Shown: positions 18,116 through 28,160 of the stretch, in pieces
Position numbering within the stretch: the stretch's first letter is position 1
Layout: each line of letters begins with the position of its first letter
Source of the DNA: an uncultured Sphingomonadaceae bacterium
Lineage (GTDB): Bacteria; Pseudomonadota; Alphaproteobacteria; Sphingomonadales; Sphingomonadaceae
Assembly: GCA_947499255.1 (NCBI GenBank)
Contig: CANMNF010000003.1
Span: 186,001 to 250,000 of the forward strand
Direction of reading: 5' to 3'
Length of the DNA stretch: 64,000 nt
The notes under the pieces: generated by a model
Seen by the model: only the letters and a program-made list of their open reading frames with translations
What the model was told of the DNA's origin: nothing
Databases searched by the model: none
Position numbers and translations under genes: made by a program

Positions 18116-19051
18116 ATGAAACGGGCGATCCTATCAGCAGGTCTGGCAGCGATAATGGCAGGGACCATGCCTATGCCCGCACAGGCACAAAGCATTGATG
18201 CCCGGCTGGAGCGTATCGAAACGCAGCTGCGCGCTGTCCAAAGGCAGGTGTTCCCTGGCGGCGATCAACGTTTTTTCGAACCGGAAATTACTGCGCAACA
18301 ACCAGTTGTGGAGCGTCAGACACCCGGCGTGACGGGAAGTGCTTTAACCGATGTGCTCAACCGGCTTTCCGCAATCGAAGGACAATTGGCGCGCCTGACC
18401 GCCGCCAGCGAAGTCAGCGAAAACGCCATGATGGGTCTTGAAACCCGTCTGGCGGCGTTGGAAATGGCGGCGCAGGGACCAGCAATTGCCGCCACGGCTG
18501 AAACTGTACCAGCACCTGCGCGGCCCACTGGCGTTATTCCGGTGCCCGGCGCGCAGGAAACCGCCGAAATCGCGGTGGAAGAAGAACTCCCACCAGCTGC
18601 CAGCGGGCCAACATCTGCGCGCATTGCTGCGGTTGAAGCGATTGCCAAGCCCGCTTCAGGCGATGCGGGCGAGGACGAATATGTCTATGGCTTCCGCTTG
18701 TGGGATGCCGGGTTCTATCCCGAAGCGCAGCAACAACTGGCGTTGTTCGTTGATCGCTACTCCAATCACAGCCGCATCAGCCGTGGCCGCAATTTGTTGG
18801 GCCGCGCGTTCCTTGACGCAGGCGAACCGCGCGAAGCTGCCACCCATTTCTTCGACAATTACCGCGCCGATCCGCAAGCAGACCGGGCACCTGACAGTCT
18901 GCTTTATCTGGCAGAATCGATGCTGGCTCTTGGCGATACCGGCCGCACCTGCCGCGCATTGGCAGAGTTTGGCGATGTCTATCCCGCGCTCGCGGTAGGT
19001 CGATTGCAGGGGCAATATGATGGGCTCTTCAGCCGGGTCGACTGCGAGTGA
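18116..19051 (+). CDS. cpoB: CpoB/YbgF-like periplasmic TPR protein
   Basis: A 311-residue secreted protein. A signal peptide (LAAIMAGTMPMPAQA) is followed by a short coiled coil (IDARLERIETQLRAVQRQV), a Pro/Ala linker and a C-terminal TPR region (YGFRLWDAGFYPEAQQQLALF, RNLLGRAFLDAGEPREAA). This is the layout of CpoB (YbgF), which coordinates peptidoglycan synthesis with the Tol-Pal system. tol and pal genes are not adjacent here. GGAGG lies upstream of ATG 18116. Its 3' end overlaps tilS by 35 nt, indicating co-translation. Confidence 0.82.
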   Translation: MKRAILSAGLAAIMAGTMPMPAQAQSIDARLERIETQLRAVQRQVFPGGDQRFFEPEITAQQPVVERQTPGVTGSALTDVLNRLSAIEGQLARLTAASEVSENAMMGLETRLAALEMAAQGPAIAATAETVPAPARPTGVIPVPGAQETAEIAVEEELPPAASGPTSARIAAVEAIAKPASGDAGEDEYVYGFRLWDAGFYPEAQQQLALFVDRYSNHSRISRGRNLLGRAFLDAGEPREAATHFFDNYRADPQADRAPDSLLYLAESMLALGDTGRTCRALAEFGDVYPALAVGRLQGQYDGLFSRVDCE

Positions 19052-20024
19052 TGCAGACCTGATCCAGCGCTTTAAACAGGCGCTGGACCGGGTAAATCCG
19101 CACGCGCAGCGCATTGGGCTGGCCGTATCGGGCGGGCCGGATTCGATGGCGATGTTGCTGCTGGCACATGAAGCCATTCCGGGCAGATTTGACGTGGCAA
19201 GTGTCGATCATGGTCTCAGACCAGAAGCGCGCGAGGAATGCGGTTTGGTCGAAGCAGCTTGTGCACAGCGGGGAATTTCCTGCGATGTGCTGCGCGTTAA
19301 GGTTGGCGCAGGCAATGTGCAGTCCCGTGCGCGATATGCACGGTATAACGCGCTTGGTAGATGGGCGACCGCTCAAAAACTTGGCGCAGTTGCCACTGCG
19401 CATCATGCTGATGATCAGGCCGAAACGGTTTTGATGCGCCTTAATCGGGCCAGCGGGATTGATGGGCTTTCAGGTATTCTTGAGCGGATTGAAATGCCCT
19501 ATGACGGTTTCGGGCCTGGAACCGCTTTTCAAATTGTCAGGCCGTTATTGGGATTTCGCCGTAGTGAGTTGACCGATATCGTTGCTACCAAAGGCGTGCG
19601 TGTTGCCCATGATCCATCGAATGATGATGTCTCTTATGACCGCGTTCGTATGCGCAACGCCCTCAAAAAAGCAGATTGGCTGGACCCGGCAGCCATCGCT
19701 GCCTCCGCGCAGCATCTCGAAGAAGCCCGCACAGCTTTGAACCACGCCTTTCAGGATTATTATAAGGCCAATATCAGGCGAGCTGAGCACGGTGGCGAAG
19801 TGGATGTCTGGTTGAAAATTCCGACAGAAACGCCGCGATATTTTGTGCGAGAGGCGGTTGATCGCGCGGTGCGGAACGTTGGCGGCGATCCGCGAGGCGG
19901 GGACGTTGCGCGGCTTGTCGATCTTTTGCAAAACGCAAAAGGGGGCAATATTGCGGGCGTTTTGGCTACAGTTGAAGGCGACGAATGGTGCTTTCGCCGT
20001 GAACCTGCACGCAACACCGGTTGA
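19017..20024 (+). CDS. tilS: tRNA(Ile)-lysidine synthase TilS
   Basis: A 335-residue N-type ATP pyrophosphatase that makes lysidine at C34 of tRNA-Ile(CAU). The PP-loop AVSGGPDSMAML is at about residue 35, followed by SVDHGLRPEA and TAHHADDQAETVLMRL, all family hallmarks. The C-terminus is short, as in several alphaproteobacterial forms. Two adjacent ATG codons (19017, 19020) lie inside the 3' end of cpoB. The ybgF-tilS pairing is common; ftsH, which often follows, is not present here. Confidence 0.93.
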   Translation: MMGSSAGSTASDADLIQRFKQALDRVNPHAQRIGLAVSGGPDSMAMLLLAHEAIPGRFDVASVDHGLRPEAREECGLVEAACAQRGISCDVLRVKVGAGNVQSRARYARYNALGRWATAQKLGAVATAHHADDQAETVLMRLNRASGIDGLSGILERIEMPYDGFGPGTAFQIVRPLLGFRRSELTDIVATKGVRVAHDPSNDDVSYDRVRMRNALKKADWLDPAAIAASAQHLEEARTALNHAFQDYYKANIRRAEHGGEVDVWLKIPTETPRYFVREAVDRAVRNVGGDPRGGDVARLVDLLQNAKGGNIAGVLATVEGDEWCFRREPARNTG

Positions 20025-20840
20025 TTACGCACCTGTTTCCAGCGAACCGCCAACGCCGGTGCGCACACCGTCAGTGATGATCACCACATCGCCCAGCTTG
20101 GCGATATCATACAATTTGCTCACAAATTGATCGGGCACACCAATACAGCCATGGCTGGCATAGCCACGTTCGACGGTTGATCCGCCGTGGATCGCAATGC
20201 CATCCCAAGTCAGCCGCAATGTCCAAGGCATGGGAGCATTGTTATATTTTTCAGAAACATTGTGCCGCTCCTTGGTCAGGATCGGGAAAGTGCCGGTAGG
20301 CGTGGGGTGTTCCGGCGTGCCCAGCAATGCTGCGGCTGCGCCAATTTCATAGCCGCCGCGAAACACGCTGATCACGCGGGCTTGCAGGTCAACTGTCATC
20401 ACCAGCGGACCATCTGGCACGCCTTCATCGTCCCAATGCCATTCGCCATAGCGGATCGGACCTTCGATCGGCAAAACGCGGCGGATCACAAACGGATTGT
20501 CCGCATCATACGCTGGCACCTCCCGCGCCACAGCGTTGGAAGTCAATTGCTGCCGGTCATCCTCGGACACCGGGTCATTGCCGTAATATTGCTCATCGCC
20601 AGCCACTGGCCCGATAGCTACTGGCTCCCCAGTCACTGGATCGCCAGTCACTGGATCGCCAAGTGCAGTCACTTCTGGTTGGGAGAGGGTCACATCATCA
20701 TCGCTCAACACATCTTCAGCGGTGAGCCAATGGTCCATCATATCCTGCGGTTCTATCCCGCGCGCAGCAAACAAAGTGGTGCCCACGATTGCGAGCACGC
20801 CAAGCGTTGCGATGCCAATCCATTTAGTCGCCGGTTCCAT
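20025..20840 (-). CDS. L,D-transpeptidase (YkuD domain), membrane-anchored
   Basis: A 271-residue protein: N-terminal transmembrane anchor (IGIATLGVLAIVGTTLFAA), a variable acidic linker with GDPVT-type repeats (about residues 60-80), and a C-terminal YkuD catalytic domain with HGGSTVERGYASHGCIGVP, containing the catalytic Cys and His. The usual Arg after SHGCI is Gly here. Such enzymes form 3-3 peptidoglycan crosslinks or attach proteins to peptidoglycan. Stops of tilS and this gene abut. A terminator-like hairpin lies upstream, after the PEPC-like gene. Confidence 0.88.
   Translation of the reverse strand: MEPATKWIGIATLGVLAIVGTTLFAARGIEPQDMMDHWLTAEDVLSDDDVTLSQPEVTALGDPVTGDPVTGEPVAIGPVAGDEQYYGNDPVSEDDRQQLTSNAVAREVPAYDADNPFVIRRVLPIEGPIRYGEWHWDDEGVPDGPLVMTVDLQARVISVFRGGYEIGAAAALLGTPEHPTPTGTFPILTKERHNVSEKYNNAPMPWTLRLTWDGIAIHGGSTVERGYASHGCIGVPDQFVSKLYDIAKLGDVVIITDGVRTGVGGSLETGA
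20599..20658 (-). repeat. 15-bp in-frame tandem repeat within the L,D-transpeptidase linker
   Basis: Two exact copies of CCAGTCACTGGATCG (20629-20658) preceded by two diverged copies (20599-20628). Read on the minus strand they encode GDPVT GDPVT-like pentapeptides. Because the unit is a multiple of three, copy-number change would alter linker length without frameshift. Confidence 0.75.
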
Positions 20841-20857
20841 ATGCGCGTATATGCCGC

Positions 20858-20887
20858 AAAAGCTGTGACTATTCCAGTAATCACAGC
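20858..20887 (-). terminator. Candidate intrinsic terminator after the PEPC-like gene
   Basis: Read on the minus strand, GCTGTGA (20887-20881) pairs with TCACAGC (20868-20862) across a 12-nt loop and is followed by TTTT. It lies 54 nt beyond the PEPC-like stop and 18 nt before the L,D-transpeptidase start, so it may separate the two units. The T-run is short. Confidence 0.5.
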
Positions 20888-20940
20888 CTCCGCGTCCCTT
20901 TGCGAGACGCGAGCAGACGGTAAGTTAACGCCTGCGGTTT

Positions 20941-23718
20941 TTAGCCATGCGCGCCGAAGATATTGGCAATCGCCGTCGTCACCCGGCGCGATAAATCGTA
21001 AGCATCTTCGATCGGATCGACGAAATCGCGGTGGATCGCGTCATACCCCTCATCTGCACCTGCAGTTGGCCAATCGGTAGGCTCGTCCAGTTTAAACCGG
21101 TCAATGCGTGGGAAATGCCGTGGGAAAGCGCGGCGCAATTGCGCCAATGCTTCGTCCACGCGCAAAGTGAAGACCATTTCCAACACATCATCCCGGCTCA
21201 CATCATTTGCGCGGCTAAAGGCCGGCACGGAAACTGCGCGGATAAACATGTGTTGGAACAAAGCGAGGCGGATCGCTTGCAGGATGCCGATCATCCGGCG
21301 CTTGTCTTCGCGTCCTTCCACAGGCGCATCTTCGGGAATTAACGCAAGGAGGCGATGCAGTTTGAGCGCATCAACCCGCAAACGGCTGGCCAAACGGCGG
21401 AATACGCCGACCCGGTCATCCTTGACCAGATATTCGCCCAAAGCTTCGCACGCGGCGGAAAGGTGCGTTTCTGATCCGCGATACGGGCGGCTGGCCCAGT
21501 AAGCGGAATTGAACAGCTCACCATAAGCGGCCACCGTTTTTACGCTTGCCAACGCATTGGCAGAGCGCACCAGACGGACAAGCTGCCGCCCACGTTCAGA
21601 CCCGCTTAAAAGCGCGGCGACCTCTTCGTAATTGCCTTCCGCTGCATGGCCGACCCCGGCGATTACATTCACCGGGTAGCCCAGCTGTTGCAGGATCGAA
21701 TTGTGCGGAATGGCACGGATTTGGCGCAGGCTCATTTCGCGGTCAGCGTTGATATCTGATTGGCGGCGCGAAACGCGGCTACCGGTGGAATTGAGCATGC
21801 CCAGACCAAACGCAGTAATCGCGCGGGAATAGGTGCGGCTTTCCAGATGCTCGCTTTGGTGATCGCGGATCGCGCGGTAAAAATCGAGGCTGAGATCGGT
21901 GCGGCGATAAAACGGATCGGTCGGCGCATCAGGATCGGTTTCGCTTGGGCGCAAACAGGCAATACGTGTCAAAGTCGCACGGGCAAGTTCGGGGGTGGCA
22001 AACCACAAATACCCATCACCGCCCTGGAAGCTGACTTCCGGCTCCAGCGTGATATCTGCGCGCACAAAGCGGCGGCGCGTCCACGGGCTAAGTGGCCAGC
22101 CAAGGCGATCACCCAGCGATGAAGGATGCGCGCCGCGGCCCATGCTTTCACCGTGAGTGTTAAAAATCAGCGCGGCAATATCGCCAAGGCCATTATCGTC
22201 CATCGCCTTGGCAAGGCGGCCCTGCAGCCGCTCAATCGCGAGGCTTGCGGGGATTTGTCCGACAAAACGGCCCGCATCGGAAAAGCCTGTTTGAATGGCC
22301 ACGCGGCCCCGCTTGCGCGCATAATCGCGGTAAATTTCCTCAGCCAGCAATTCGTCCAGGAAACGGCCGCCATGTTCCAGCGCGGTTTCGGTTTCAAACA
22401 GAGGCGAGATATCGACACGGTCTTCAATGCCAAAAAGCTTGGCGAAATACAGCGCGGCGAGGATCGTTGCAGGCTCTTCACATTCGGCAATCAGCATGCG
22501 GATCGGCGCATCGGCATCGATATGTGCAAGGATCTGCGCCATTGCCAGGAATTGCCGGATTGCAGTGGATGCTTCGATTGCAAGCGCGCCAAAATTGCTT
22601 CGGCGCGGCTCTACATTCTCAATCGCTTTGCGCAGGTGAGACATCGCGCCTTTGCTGCCAAGATCGAGATTGTTTTCGGGATCAACCAGGCGGCGAATGG
22701 CGTTGTGCAGCTGTTTCGCGTTCACCCGGAAATGGATCCAGCCCATGCCCAAACCATCGGCACGCATCGCAGACGCCAGCGTTTTCAAGGCGGTGGCGCG
22801 CTCACGCTCGCTCGTGGCAGCTTCTTCATCGAGCTTTTCGATATAGTTTGCCAAGGACAAAAGCTTACGCGGATCACGTGCGGTCAGCCGGTTTGCAGCA
22901 ACGGACAACGCATCAGGCTCGCTCAAATCAGCGGCGAAATCAGCTGCGCGTTCGGCGGCATAAACAGCAGCAGGCTTCAATTCGGCCAGCAGCTTATGCT
23001 TGGGATCAATCGCCGCCAATTGCTCAACATAGCGGGCCAGTCGCACTGCCTTTTCAGACAGGCGAAAACCGATGGAGTTGGACCATTTGATGTCCGTGCG
23101 GCCATCCATGTCATAGCCAACCCAACTGGCAAAACGAAACGGCAGGGGTTTGAGATCAAGCCAATCCTGACCCCAATTGTCTTTTGCATGGCCAAGCAAT
23201 TGCGACACGATTGTATCGCGCGCATCCTGGGCATGGGCAATCGCGCGCATCGCGCATTCATGTTCGTAAGCCAGTGTGACAGACGGGCGTTCGCCGCCAA
23301 CGCAATCCTTGGTGATATCCCCTTCGCCCGAAGCAGCAGCGGCGACGGCATCCGATTGGGCAGGCGTCATCAAGAAAGTCGGGTGCGCGGTGAACACGGC
23401 GTGCAATTGCGGGCGTTCCCAGCGCGCACGGAAGGATGCGAAATCGGGTTCATCCAATGCGTCTTCAAGCGCGGCGGCGTTATCTGACGGGGCAATCGGG
23501 GCAGCAAGACGCGCCAGCCGTTCAGAGCGCTGATTAAGTGCAGCGACTTCCAGTTCGGCAATCATCCCCTCGCAATCGGCCAGCGTCAATTCGCCATTTT
23601 CCAATTGCCGCGAGAGATCAAGCGAGAGCTGAAACACCGGATTAAATAGCGGTGTTTCCACAGTATTGCGGTGCAATTCCTGCAAACGGGTGGTCAGCGC
23701 ATCAACAGTCTTCATCAT
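20941..23718 (-). CDS. Phosphoenolpyruvate carboxylase-like protein with altered catalytic motifs
   Basis: A 925-residue protein with full-length resemblance to PEP carboxylase (PEPC makes oxaloacetate from PEP and bicarbonate). The catalytic His of TAHPT is kept (VFTAHPTFLM), and SWVGYDMDGR matches the GGDRDGNP region. Departures are many: TAHPTE is TAHPTF; MxGYSDSxKDxG is IQTGFSDAGRFVG, so Lys is Arg; FHGRGGxxGRGG is FNTHGESMGRGA; the GSRPxKR loop is GSRVSRR. Both classical PEPC signatures would fail. It lies 25 nt after glk and may be in the zwf-edd-glk transcript. It could be a divergent lineage-specific PEPC or a paralogue with another role. Confidence 0.8.
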   Translation of the reverse strand: MMKTVDALTTRLQELHRNTVETPLFNPVFQLSLDLSRQLENGELTLADCEGMIAELEVAALNQRSERLARLAAPIAPSDNAAALEDALDEPDFASFRARWERPQLHAVFTAHPTFLMTPAQSDAVAAAASGEGDITKDCVGGERPSVTLAYEHECAMRAIAHAQDARDTIVSQLLGHAKDNWGQDWLDLKPLPFRFASWVGYDMDGRTDIKWSNSIGFRLSEKAVRLARYVEQLAAIDPKHKLLAELKPAAVYAAERAADFAADLSEPDALSVAANRLTARDPRKLLSLANYIEKLDEEAATSERERATALKTLASAMRADGLGMGWIHFRVNAKQLHNAIRRLVDPENNLDLGSKGAMSHLRKAIENVEPRRSNFGALAIEASTAIRQFLAMAQILAHIDADAPIRMLIAECEEPATILAALYFAKLFGIEDRVDISPLFETETALEHGGRFLDELLAEEIYRDYARKRGRVAIQTGFSDAGRFVGQIPASLAIERLQGRLAKAMDDNGLGDIAALIFNTHGESMGRGAHPSSLGDRLGWPLSPWTRRRFVRADITLEPEVSFQGGDGYLWFATPELARATLTRIACLRPSETDPDAPTDPFYRRTDLSLDFYRAIRDHQSEHLESRTYSRAITAFGLGMLNSTGSRVSRRQSDINADREMSLRQIRAIPHNSILQQLGYPVNVIAGVGHAAEGNYEEVAALLSGSERGRQLVRLVRSANALASVKTVAAYGELFNSAYWASRPYRGSETHLSAACEALGEYLVKDDRVGVFRRLASRLRVDALKLHRLLALIPEDAPVEGREDKRRMIGILQAIRLALFQHMFIRAVSVPAFSRANDVSRDDVLEMVFTLRVDEALAQLRRAFPRHFPRIDRFKLDEPTDWPTAGADEGYDAIHRDFVDPIEDAYDLSRRVTTAIANIFGAHG

Positions 23719-23743
23719 GCAGGGTTCACAACATCAGGACGCA

Positions 23744-24721
23744 TTAGAGGGAATCTCCGTGTTCTTGCTGGAATGCTGCCGCGGCCCCAAACAGGCCTGG
23801 CTCGTCTTGTATTATCAGTTTTACCGGTATTTTGGACATCAATGTTTCGTACCGGCCTTTGAAACGAAACCTTTCGCCAAAAGCGGATGTTTTGAGATGT
23901 TCGCGGATGCGAAAGCCCAAGCCGCCTGCCATTACAACCGCATGGGCACCGTGTACCAAAGCATAATCGCCCGCCGCACTGCCCAATGTCATGCAAAAAT
24001 GCTGCATGGCGGCGCGCGCCATCGTATCGCTGCCCGCCAAAGCCGCTTCCCAGATGGCGCGATCCCCATTGAGCGTTTGATCGCGGCCCTCCAACTCGCA
24101 CAAAGCGCGATAGATCGGCACGATGCCGGGGCCAGAATTCACCCGCTCTGTTGAGACGCGGCGATGATCTTTGCGCAATTGGGCAAGGATCGCATCATCC
24201 ACCGCGTCCACCGGTGCAAAATCAATATGACCGCCTTCTGTGGGCGTAACGTGATATCCGCCGGAAAAGCGATGAAAGTGCGCAACACCAAGGCCGGTGC
24301 CGGGGCCTACAACGCTAACCGTGCCGATATCGGGCAGGGGGCTTTGGGGGCCGGTAAGATGCAGGAAATTATCGGCAGGCGCCTGCGCCGCAGCATGGGC
24401 AACAGCGGCAAAATCATTGCACACGGTCACGCGATCAAGGCCAAGCTGTTCATCCAGCGCCCCTGTTTGCAAGACCCAGCTATTGTTGGTCATGCGCACG
24501 GTTTCACCCGTTACAGGCCCGGCAATGGCAATCCCGGCAGCGCGCGGCACATCGCTATCCACTTGCGCTTCGAAAGCTTCCCATGCCGTTTGCAAGGAAA
24601 CATGATCGCTGGTTTTCAGAGTAATCGTTTCACCCAGCGAAATCGTGTGATCATCGTGCAGCGTCGCAATACAAAAGCGGGCATGGGTTCCGCCAATATC
24701 CGCTGCAACAAGCTGCATCAC
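23744..24721 (-). CDS. glk: Glucokinase
   Basis: A 325-residue cytoplasmic sugar kinase that feeds glucose 6-phosphate to the Entner-Doudoroff pathway. The N-terminal ATP loop [12 protein letters not shown], the glucose-binding segments [16 protein letters not shown] and [13 protein letters not shown], and the glycine-rich [12 protein letters not shown] are clear. Start is GTG 24721 (overlap GTGA with edd) or the next codon ATG 24718. It is the third gene of zwf-edd-glk, the order known from Zymomonas mobilis. Confidence 0.95.
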   Translation of the reverse strand: MMQLVAADIGGTHARFCIATLHDDHTISLGETITLKTSDHVSLQTAWEAFEAQVDSDVPRAAGIAIAGPVTGETVRMTNNSWVLQTGALDEQLGLDRVTVCNDFAAVAHAAAQAPADNFLHLTGPQSPLPDIGTVSVVGPGTGLGVAHFHRFSGGYHVTPTEGGHIDFAPVDAVDDAILAQLRKDHRRVSTERVNSGPGIVPIYRALCELEGRDQTLNGDRAIWEAALAGSDTMARAAMQHFCMTLGSAAGDYALVHGAHAVVMAGGLGFRIREHLKTSAFGERFRFKGRYETLMSKIPVKLIIQDEPGLFGAAAAFQQEHGDSL

Positions 24722-26529
24722 AGGCCCGCCGCGGCCAGAACGGGGGACGCGCCTTTTTCCGCTTCATCGGCGAATTTGCGGAACATGGCAAAAGCTTCGC
24801 GGCCCGTGCCATCTTCGGGCGCGGGATCGGCGCAAGCTTCACGCGTAACAAGATCGGCATCGGTTGAAAGCGAGCCCGTCTTTGCACACAGGCGGATCAT
24901 GTCGCCATCGCGGATCTTGGCCAATGGGCCACCGCCCAATGCTTCGGGTGTGCAATGAATCGCGCTGGGCACTTTGCCCGAAGCACCAGACATACGGCCA
25001 TCGGTGATCAATGCCACGCGGTATCCGCGATCTTGCAACACGCCTAATGCTGGCGTCAGCTTGTGCAATTCGGGCATGCCATTGGCGCGCGGCCCTTGAA
25101 AACGCACAACAACCACAACATCGCGGTCGAGCTCTCCAGCTTTGAAGGCATCGGCCACTGCGGCTTGGGTGGAGAATACGCGCGCGGGTGCTTCGATGGT
25201 CCAGCGTTTTTCGTCAACCGCGCTGGATTTAAAGCAGGCGCGGCCAAGATTGCCGGTGACAAGGCGCATGCCGCCATCGGCTTGAAAAGGTTGCGCGGCA
25301 GGCCGCAGCATCGTGTCATCGCCGCTTTCGCCCACATCGCGCCAGGCGACTTCTTCGCCATCGAGCCAAGGCTCTTTGCCATATTCGCCCATGCCGCCGT
25401 TTGCGACGCTGAGCACATCGCCATGCGCAAGCCCTGCGCCCAGCAATTCCTTGATGACATAGCCCATGCCGCCAGCATCCTGAAAATGGTTCACATCGCC
25501 AGAGCCATTGGGATAAACGCGCGACAATAGCGGCACGACGGACGACAATTCGGACAAATCATCCCAATCGATAATAACACCCGCAGCCCGCGCGAACGCC
25601 GGGATATGGATCGCATGATTGGTCGATCCGCCTGTGGCCAGCAGGCCCACAGCGGCGTTCACAATCGCTTTTTCATCAACGCATTTGCCAAGCGGGCGAT
25701 AATCATTGCCGCCATGACCGATGGCCGACACACGGTGCACAGCTTCGCGGTCCATCGCCTGGCGCAATTTTGTGCCGGGCTGAATAAAGGCAGCGCCGGG
25801 CATGTGCAGCCCCATCATCTCCATCATCATCTGATTGGAATTGGCGGTGCCATAAAAGGTGCAAGTGCCGGGCGAATGGTATGAACCAAGCTCGCTATCG
25901 AGCAATTCCTGACGCGTTGCTTTGCCTTCTGCATAAAGCTGGCGGGTGCGCTGTTTTTCCTTGTTGGAAATGCCAGAAGGCATGGGGCCAGACGGCACGA
26001 AAATCGCCGGCAAATGCCCAAAACGCAGCGCGCCCATCAACAATCCGGGCACGATTTTATCACAAATGCCCAGCAGCAGCGATCCATCGAACATCGCATG
26101 GCTGAGCCCAACAATAGTGGATTGGGCAATGACATCGCGGCTGAACAGTGACAGCTCCATGCCTGCCTCACCTTGCGTTACGCCATCACACATTGCCGGT
26201 GTTGCCCCGGCCACCTGCGCGGTCGCCCCCACTTCGCGGGCGTAAATCTTCAAGCGTTCGGGATAGCGGCCATATGGCTGATGCGCGCTGAGCATATCGT
26301 TATAGCTGGTGATGATCCCGATATTGGGGCCAGCATTGGTCTTGAGAGCTTCCTGATCTTCCAACGCGCCAGCAAAAGCATGCGCGAGATTGGAGCAGGA
26401 AACCTGTTCGCGATCGATCTGCTTGTCCGCTTCACGCGCAATCATATCGAGATAGGCATCGCGTGATGGCTTGGATTTTTCAATGATGCGCTGGGTTACG
26501 CGCTCCAGTGTGGAATTCAGATTACTCAT
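24718..26529 (-). CDS. edd: 6-Phosphogluconate dehydratase
   Basis: A 603-residue [4Fe-4S] dehydratase of the IlvD/Edd family converting 6-phosphogluconate to KDPG. Cluster cysteines are visible in MCDGVTQGE and [17 protein letters not shown], with [14 protein letters not shown] and the C-terminal [17 protein letters not shown]. The start ATG 26529 overlaps the zwf stop by 8 nt; its stop overlaps glk. The next enzyme, KDPG aldolase (eda), is not in the window. Confidence 0.96.
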   Translation of the reverse strand: MSNLNSTLERVTQRIIEKSKPSRDAYLDMIAREADKQIDREQVSCSNLAHAFAGALEDQEALKTNAGPNIGIITSYNDMLSAHQPYGRYPERLKIYAREVGATAQVAGATPAMCDGVTQGEAGMELSLFSRDVIAQSTIVGLSHAMFDGSLLLGICDKIVPGLLMGALRFGHLPAIFVPSGPMPSGISNKEKQRTRQLYAEGKATRQELLDSELGSYHSPGTCTFYGTANSNQMMMEMMGLHMPGAAFIQPGTKLRQAMDREAVHRVSAIGHGGNDYRPLGKCVDEKAIVNAAVGLLATGGSTNHAIHIPAFARAAGVIIDWDDLSELSSVVPLLSRVYPNGSGDVNHFQDAGGMGYVIKELLGAGLAHGDVLSVANGGMGEYGKEPWLDGEEVAWRDVGESGDDTMLRPAAQPFQADGGMRLVTGNLGRACFKSSAVDEKRWTIEAPARVFSTQAAVADAFKAGELDRDVVVVVRFQGPRANGMPELHKLTPALGVLQDRGYRVALITDGRMSGASGKVPSAIHCTPEALGGGPLAKIRDGDMIRLCAKTGSLSTDADLVTREACADPAPEDGTGREAFAMFRKFADEAEKGASPVLAAAGL

Positions 26530-27952
26530 GCCAGGTCACCCCATCTCTTTCCGCCAGCGCGATTGCTGCACTGGGGCCCCAACTGCCAGCATTGTATGTC
26601 TTTGGTGTGAGGCCTTCTTTTTCCCATGTCGCACGGATGCCATCGACCCAGTTCCATTGCGCCTCGACCTCATCACGACGCACGAACAACGTCTGATCGC
26701 CAGCCACCAGATCGAGCAGCAACCGTTCATAAGCGATACGCTTGTGCTTGCCGGTAAAAGCATCGGGCATGGCAATATTGAGCGGCACTTCGCGCAGCGT
26801 CATGCCGTCCTGCTCAATACCGGGCACTTTGGTCATGAGGGACAAGGTGATGTCCTCTTCGGGCTGAATGCCGATCACCAGCTTGTTGGGCACAACTTTC
26901 GCGCCGGGGAAGATCGAGTGCGGAATACAGCGGAAATGCACCACGATCTCGCTCACGCGTTCATGCAGCCGTTTGCCGGTGCGCATGTAAAACGGAACGC
27001 CTTTCCAGCGCCAATTGTCGAGGTGGGCTTTGATTGCCACGAAAGTTTCGGTGTCGCTATCCTTGCCCAATTCCTCATCATAGCCGGGCACGATTTCACC
27101 ACCCGATGCGCCGCTGCGATATTGGCCCGTGACCGTTTCTTTCGCATCGATAGCGCGCAACGAGCGGAGCACTTTTACCTTCTCATCACGCACCGCGGTG
27201 GGGTTGAAATCAGTGGGCGGTTCCATCGCGAACAAGGCGAGCAATTGCAGCATATGGTTTTGCACCATGTCGCGCAGCGCGCCTGCATCGTCATAAAAGC
27301 TGACACGGCTTTCAAGGCCGACTGTTTCAGCAACGGTAATCTGCACATGTTCAATATGCTGCGCGTTCCACAGCGGTTCGAACAGGATATTGGCAAAACG
27401 CAGCGCGATCAGGTTTTGCACCGTTTCTTTGCCCAGATAATGATCGATGCGGAAGATCCGGTCTTCGGAAAAAGCGGAAGCGACCGCATCATTGATCGCG
27501 CAAGAGCTTTCCAAATCCGTGCCGAGCGGCTTTTCCAGACAGATGCGCGAATTTTCATCCGCCAGGCCATTGCTGGCAAGGCCTTTGATGGTGGGTTGAA
27601 ACAGGCTCGGCGCGGTGGAGAGGAAAATCGCCACCTGTTTATCGGCGCCAACTTTTTCGGCCAGTTCTGCATAGCCTTCCGGTTTGGTCACATCGAGTGT
27701 CTGGTAGCTTAGCCGATTCAGGAAATCGGCCATGCCGCCACGGCGATGATCGGGCAGATGCTTTTCAATTGCGGCGCGGGCAAAGTTGCGAAACTCCTGC
27801 ACTTCCATCGCTGAACGCGCTGTGCCGATAATGCGCAGGTCAGGGTGCAGCAGTTCGTCTGCGTCAAGCGCGCATAGCGAAGGGAGCAACATGCGCTGTG
27901 CCAAATCGCCAGTTGCACCAAAAAGAATAAGGGTGTCCGCTTTGCCAATCAT
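26522..27952 (-). CDS. zwf: Glucose-6-phosphate 1-dehydrogenase
   Basis: A 476-residue NADP-linked dehydrogenase, first step of the Entner-Doudoroff route. The dinucleotide fold [18 protein letters not shown] and the active-site signature [13 protein letters not shown] with catalytic His are clear, and [10 protein letters not shown] precedes it. It opens the operon. No pgl (6-phosphogluconolactonase) gene lies between zwf and edd. The 208 nt upstream of the start (27953-28160) hold no recognisable gene and should contain the operon promoter. Confidence 0.96.
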   Translation of the reverse strand: MIGKADTLILFGATGDLAQRMLLPSLCALDADELLHPDLRIIGTARSAMEVQEFRNFARAAIEKHLPDHRRGGMADFLNRLSYQTLDVTKPEGYAELAEKVGADKQVAIFLSTAPSLFQPTIKGLASNGLADENSRICLEKPLGTDLESSCAINDAVASAFSEDRIFRIDHYLGKETVQNLIALRFANILFEPLWNAQHIEHVQITVAETVGLESRVSFYDDAGALRDMVQNHMLQLLALFAMEPPTDFNPTAVRDEKVKVLRSLRAIDAKETVTGQYRSGASGGEIVPGYDEELGKDSDTETFVAIKAHLDNWRWKGVPFYMRTGKRLHERVSEIVVHFRCIPHSIFPGAKVVPNKLVIGIQPEEDITLSLMTKVPGIEQDGMTLREVPLNIAMPDAFTGKHKRIAYERLLLDLVAGDQTLFVRRDEVEAQWNWVDGIRATWEKEGLTPKTYNAGSWGPSAAIALAERDGVTWHE

Positions 27953-28160
27953 TTATACCCGCCCATAGTCAAAAAACCTGCACCAAACCGCAATCATGAA
28001 TGCCCTGCATGGTAACGCAAACGCAAGGCCTAACGGGCGCGGGCGCGCAGTATTTTCATGGGTTGGTTGGCATATGTTGCATCGCAGCATCGACACATGG
28101 CTATAATATTTCGGGCAAGCTTACCAGTGCGCAGTTCTATAAGCTGCGCTTTTGCAGCAA

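Noticed and set aside
21713-21728. TGGCACGGATTTGGCG on the plus strand within the PEPC-like gene
   Set aside because: Spacing fits sigma-54, but the -12 sequence is poor and it is antisense inside a coding region with no gene to drive.
22126-23487. 453-aa plus-strand ORF opposite the PEPC-like gene
   Set aside because: Fully antisense to a protein with family similarity; composition (Cys, His, Arg rich) is that of a shadow frame. Likewise 26471-27712, 37912-39276, 31204-32277 and 11567-12724.
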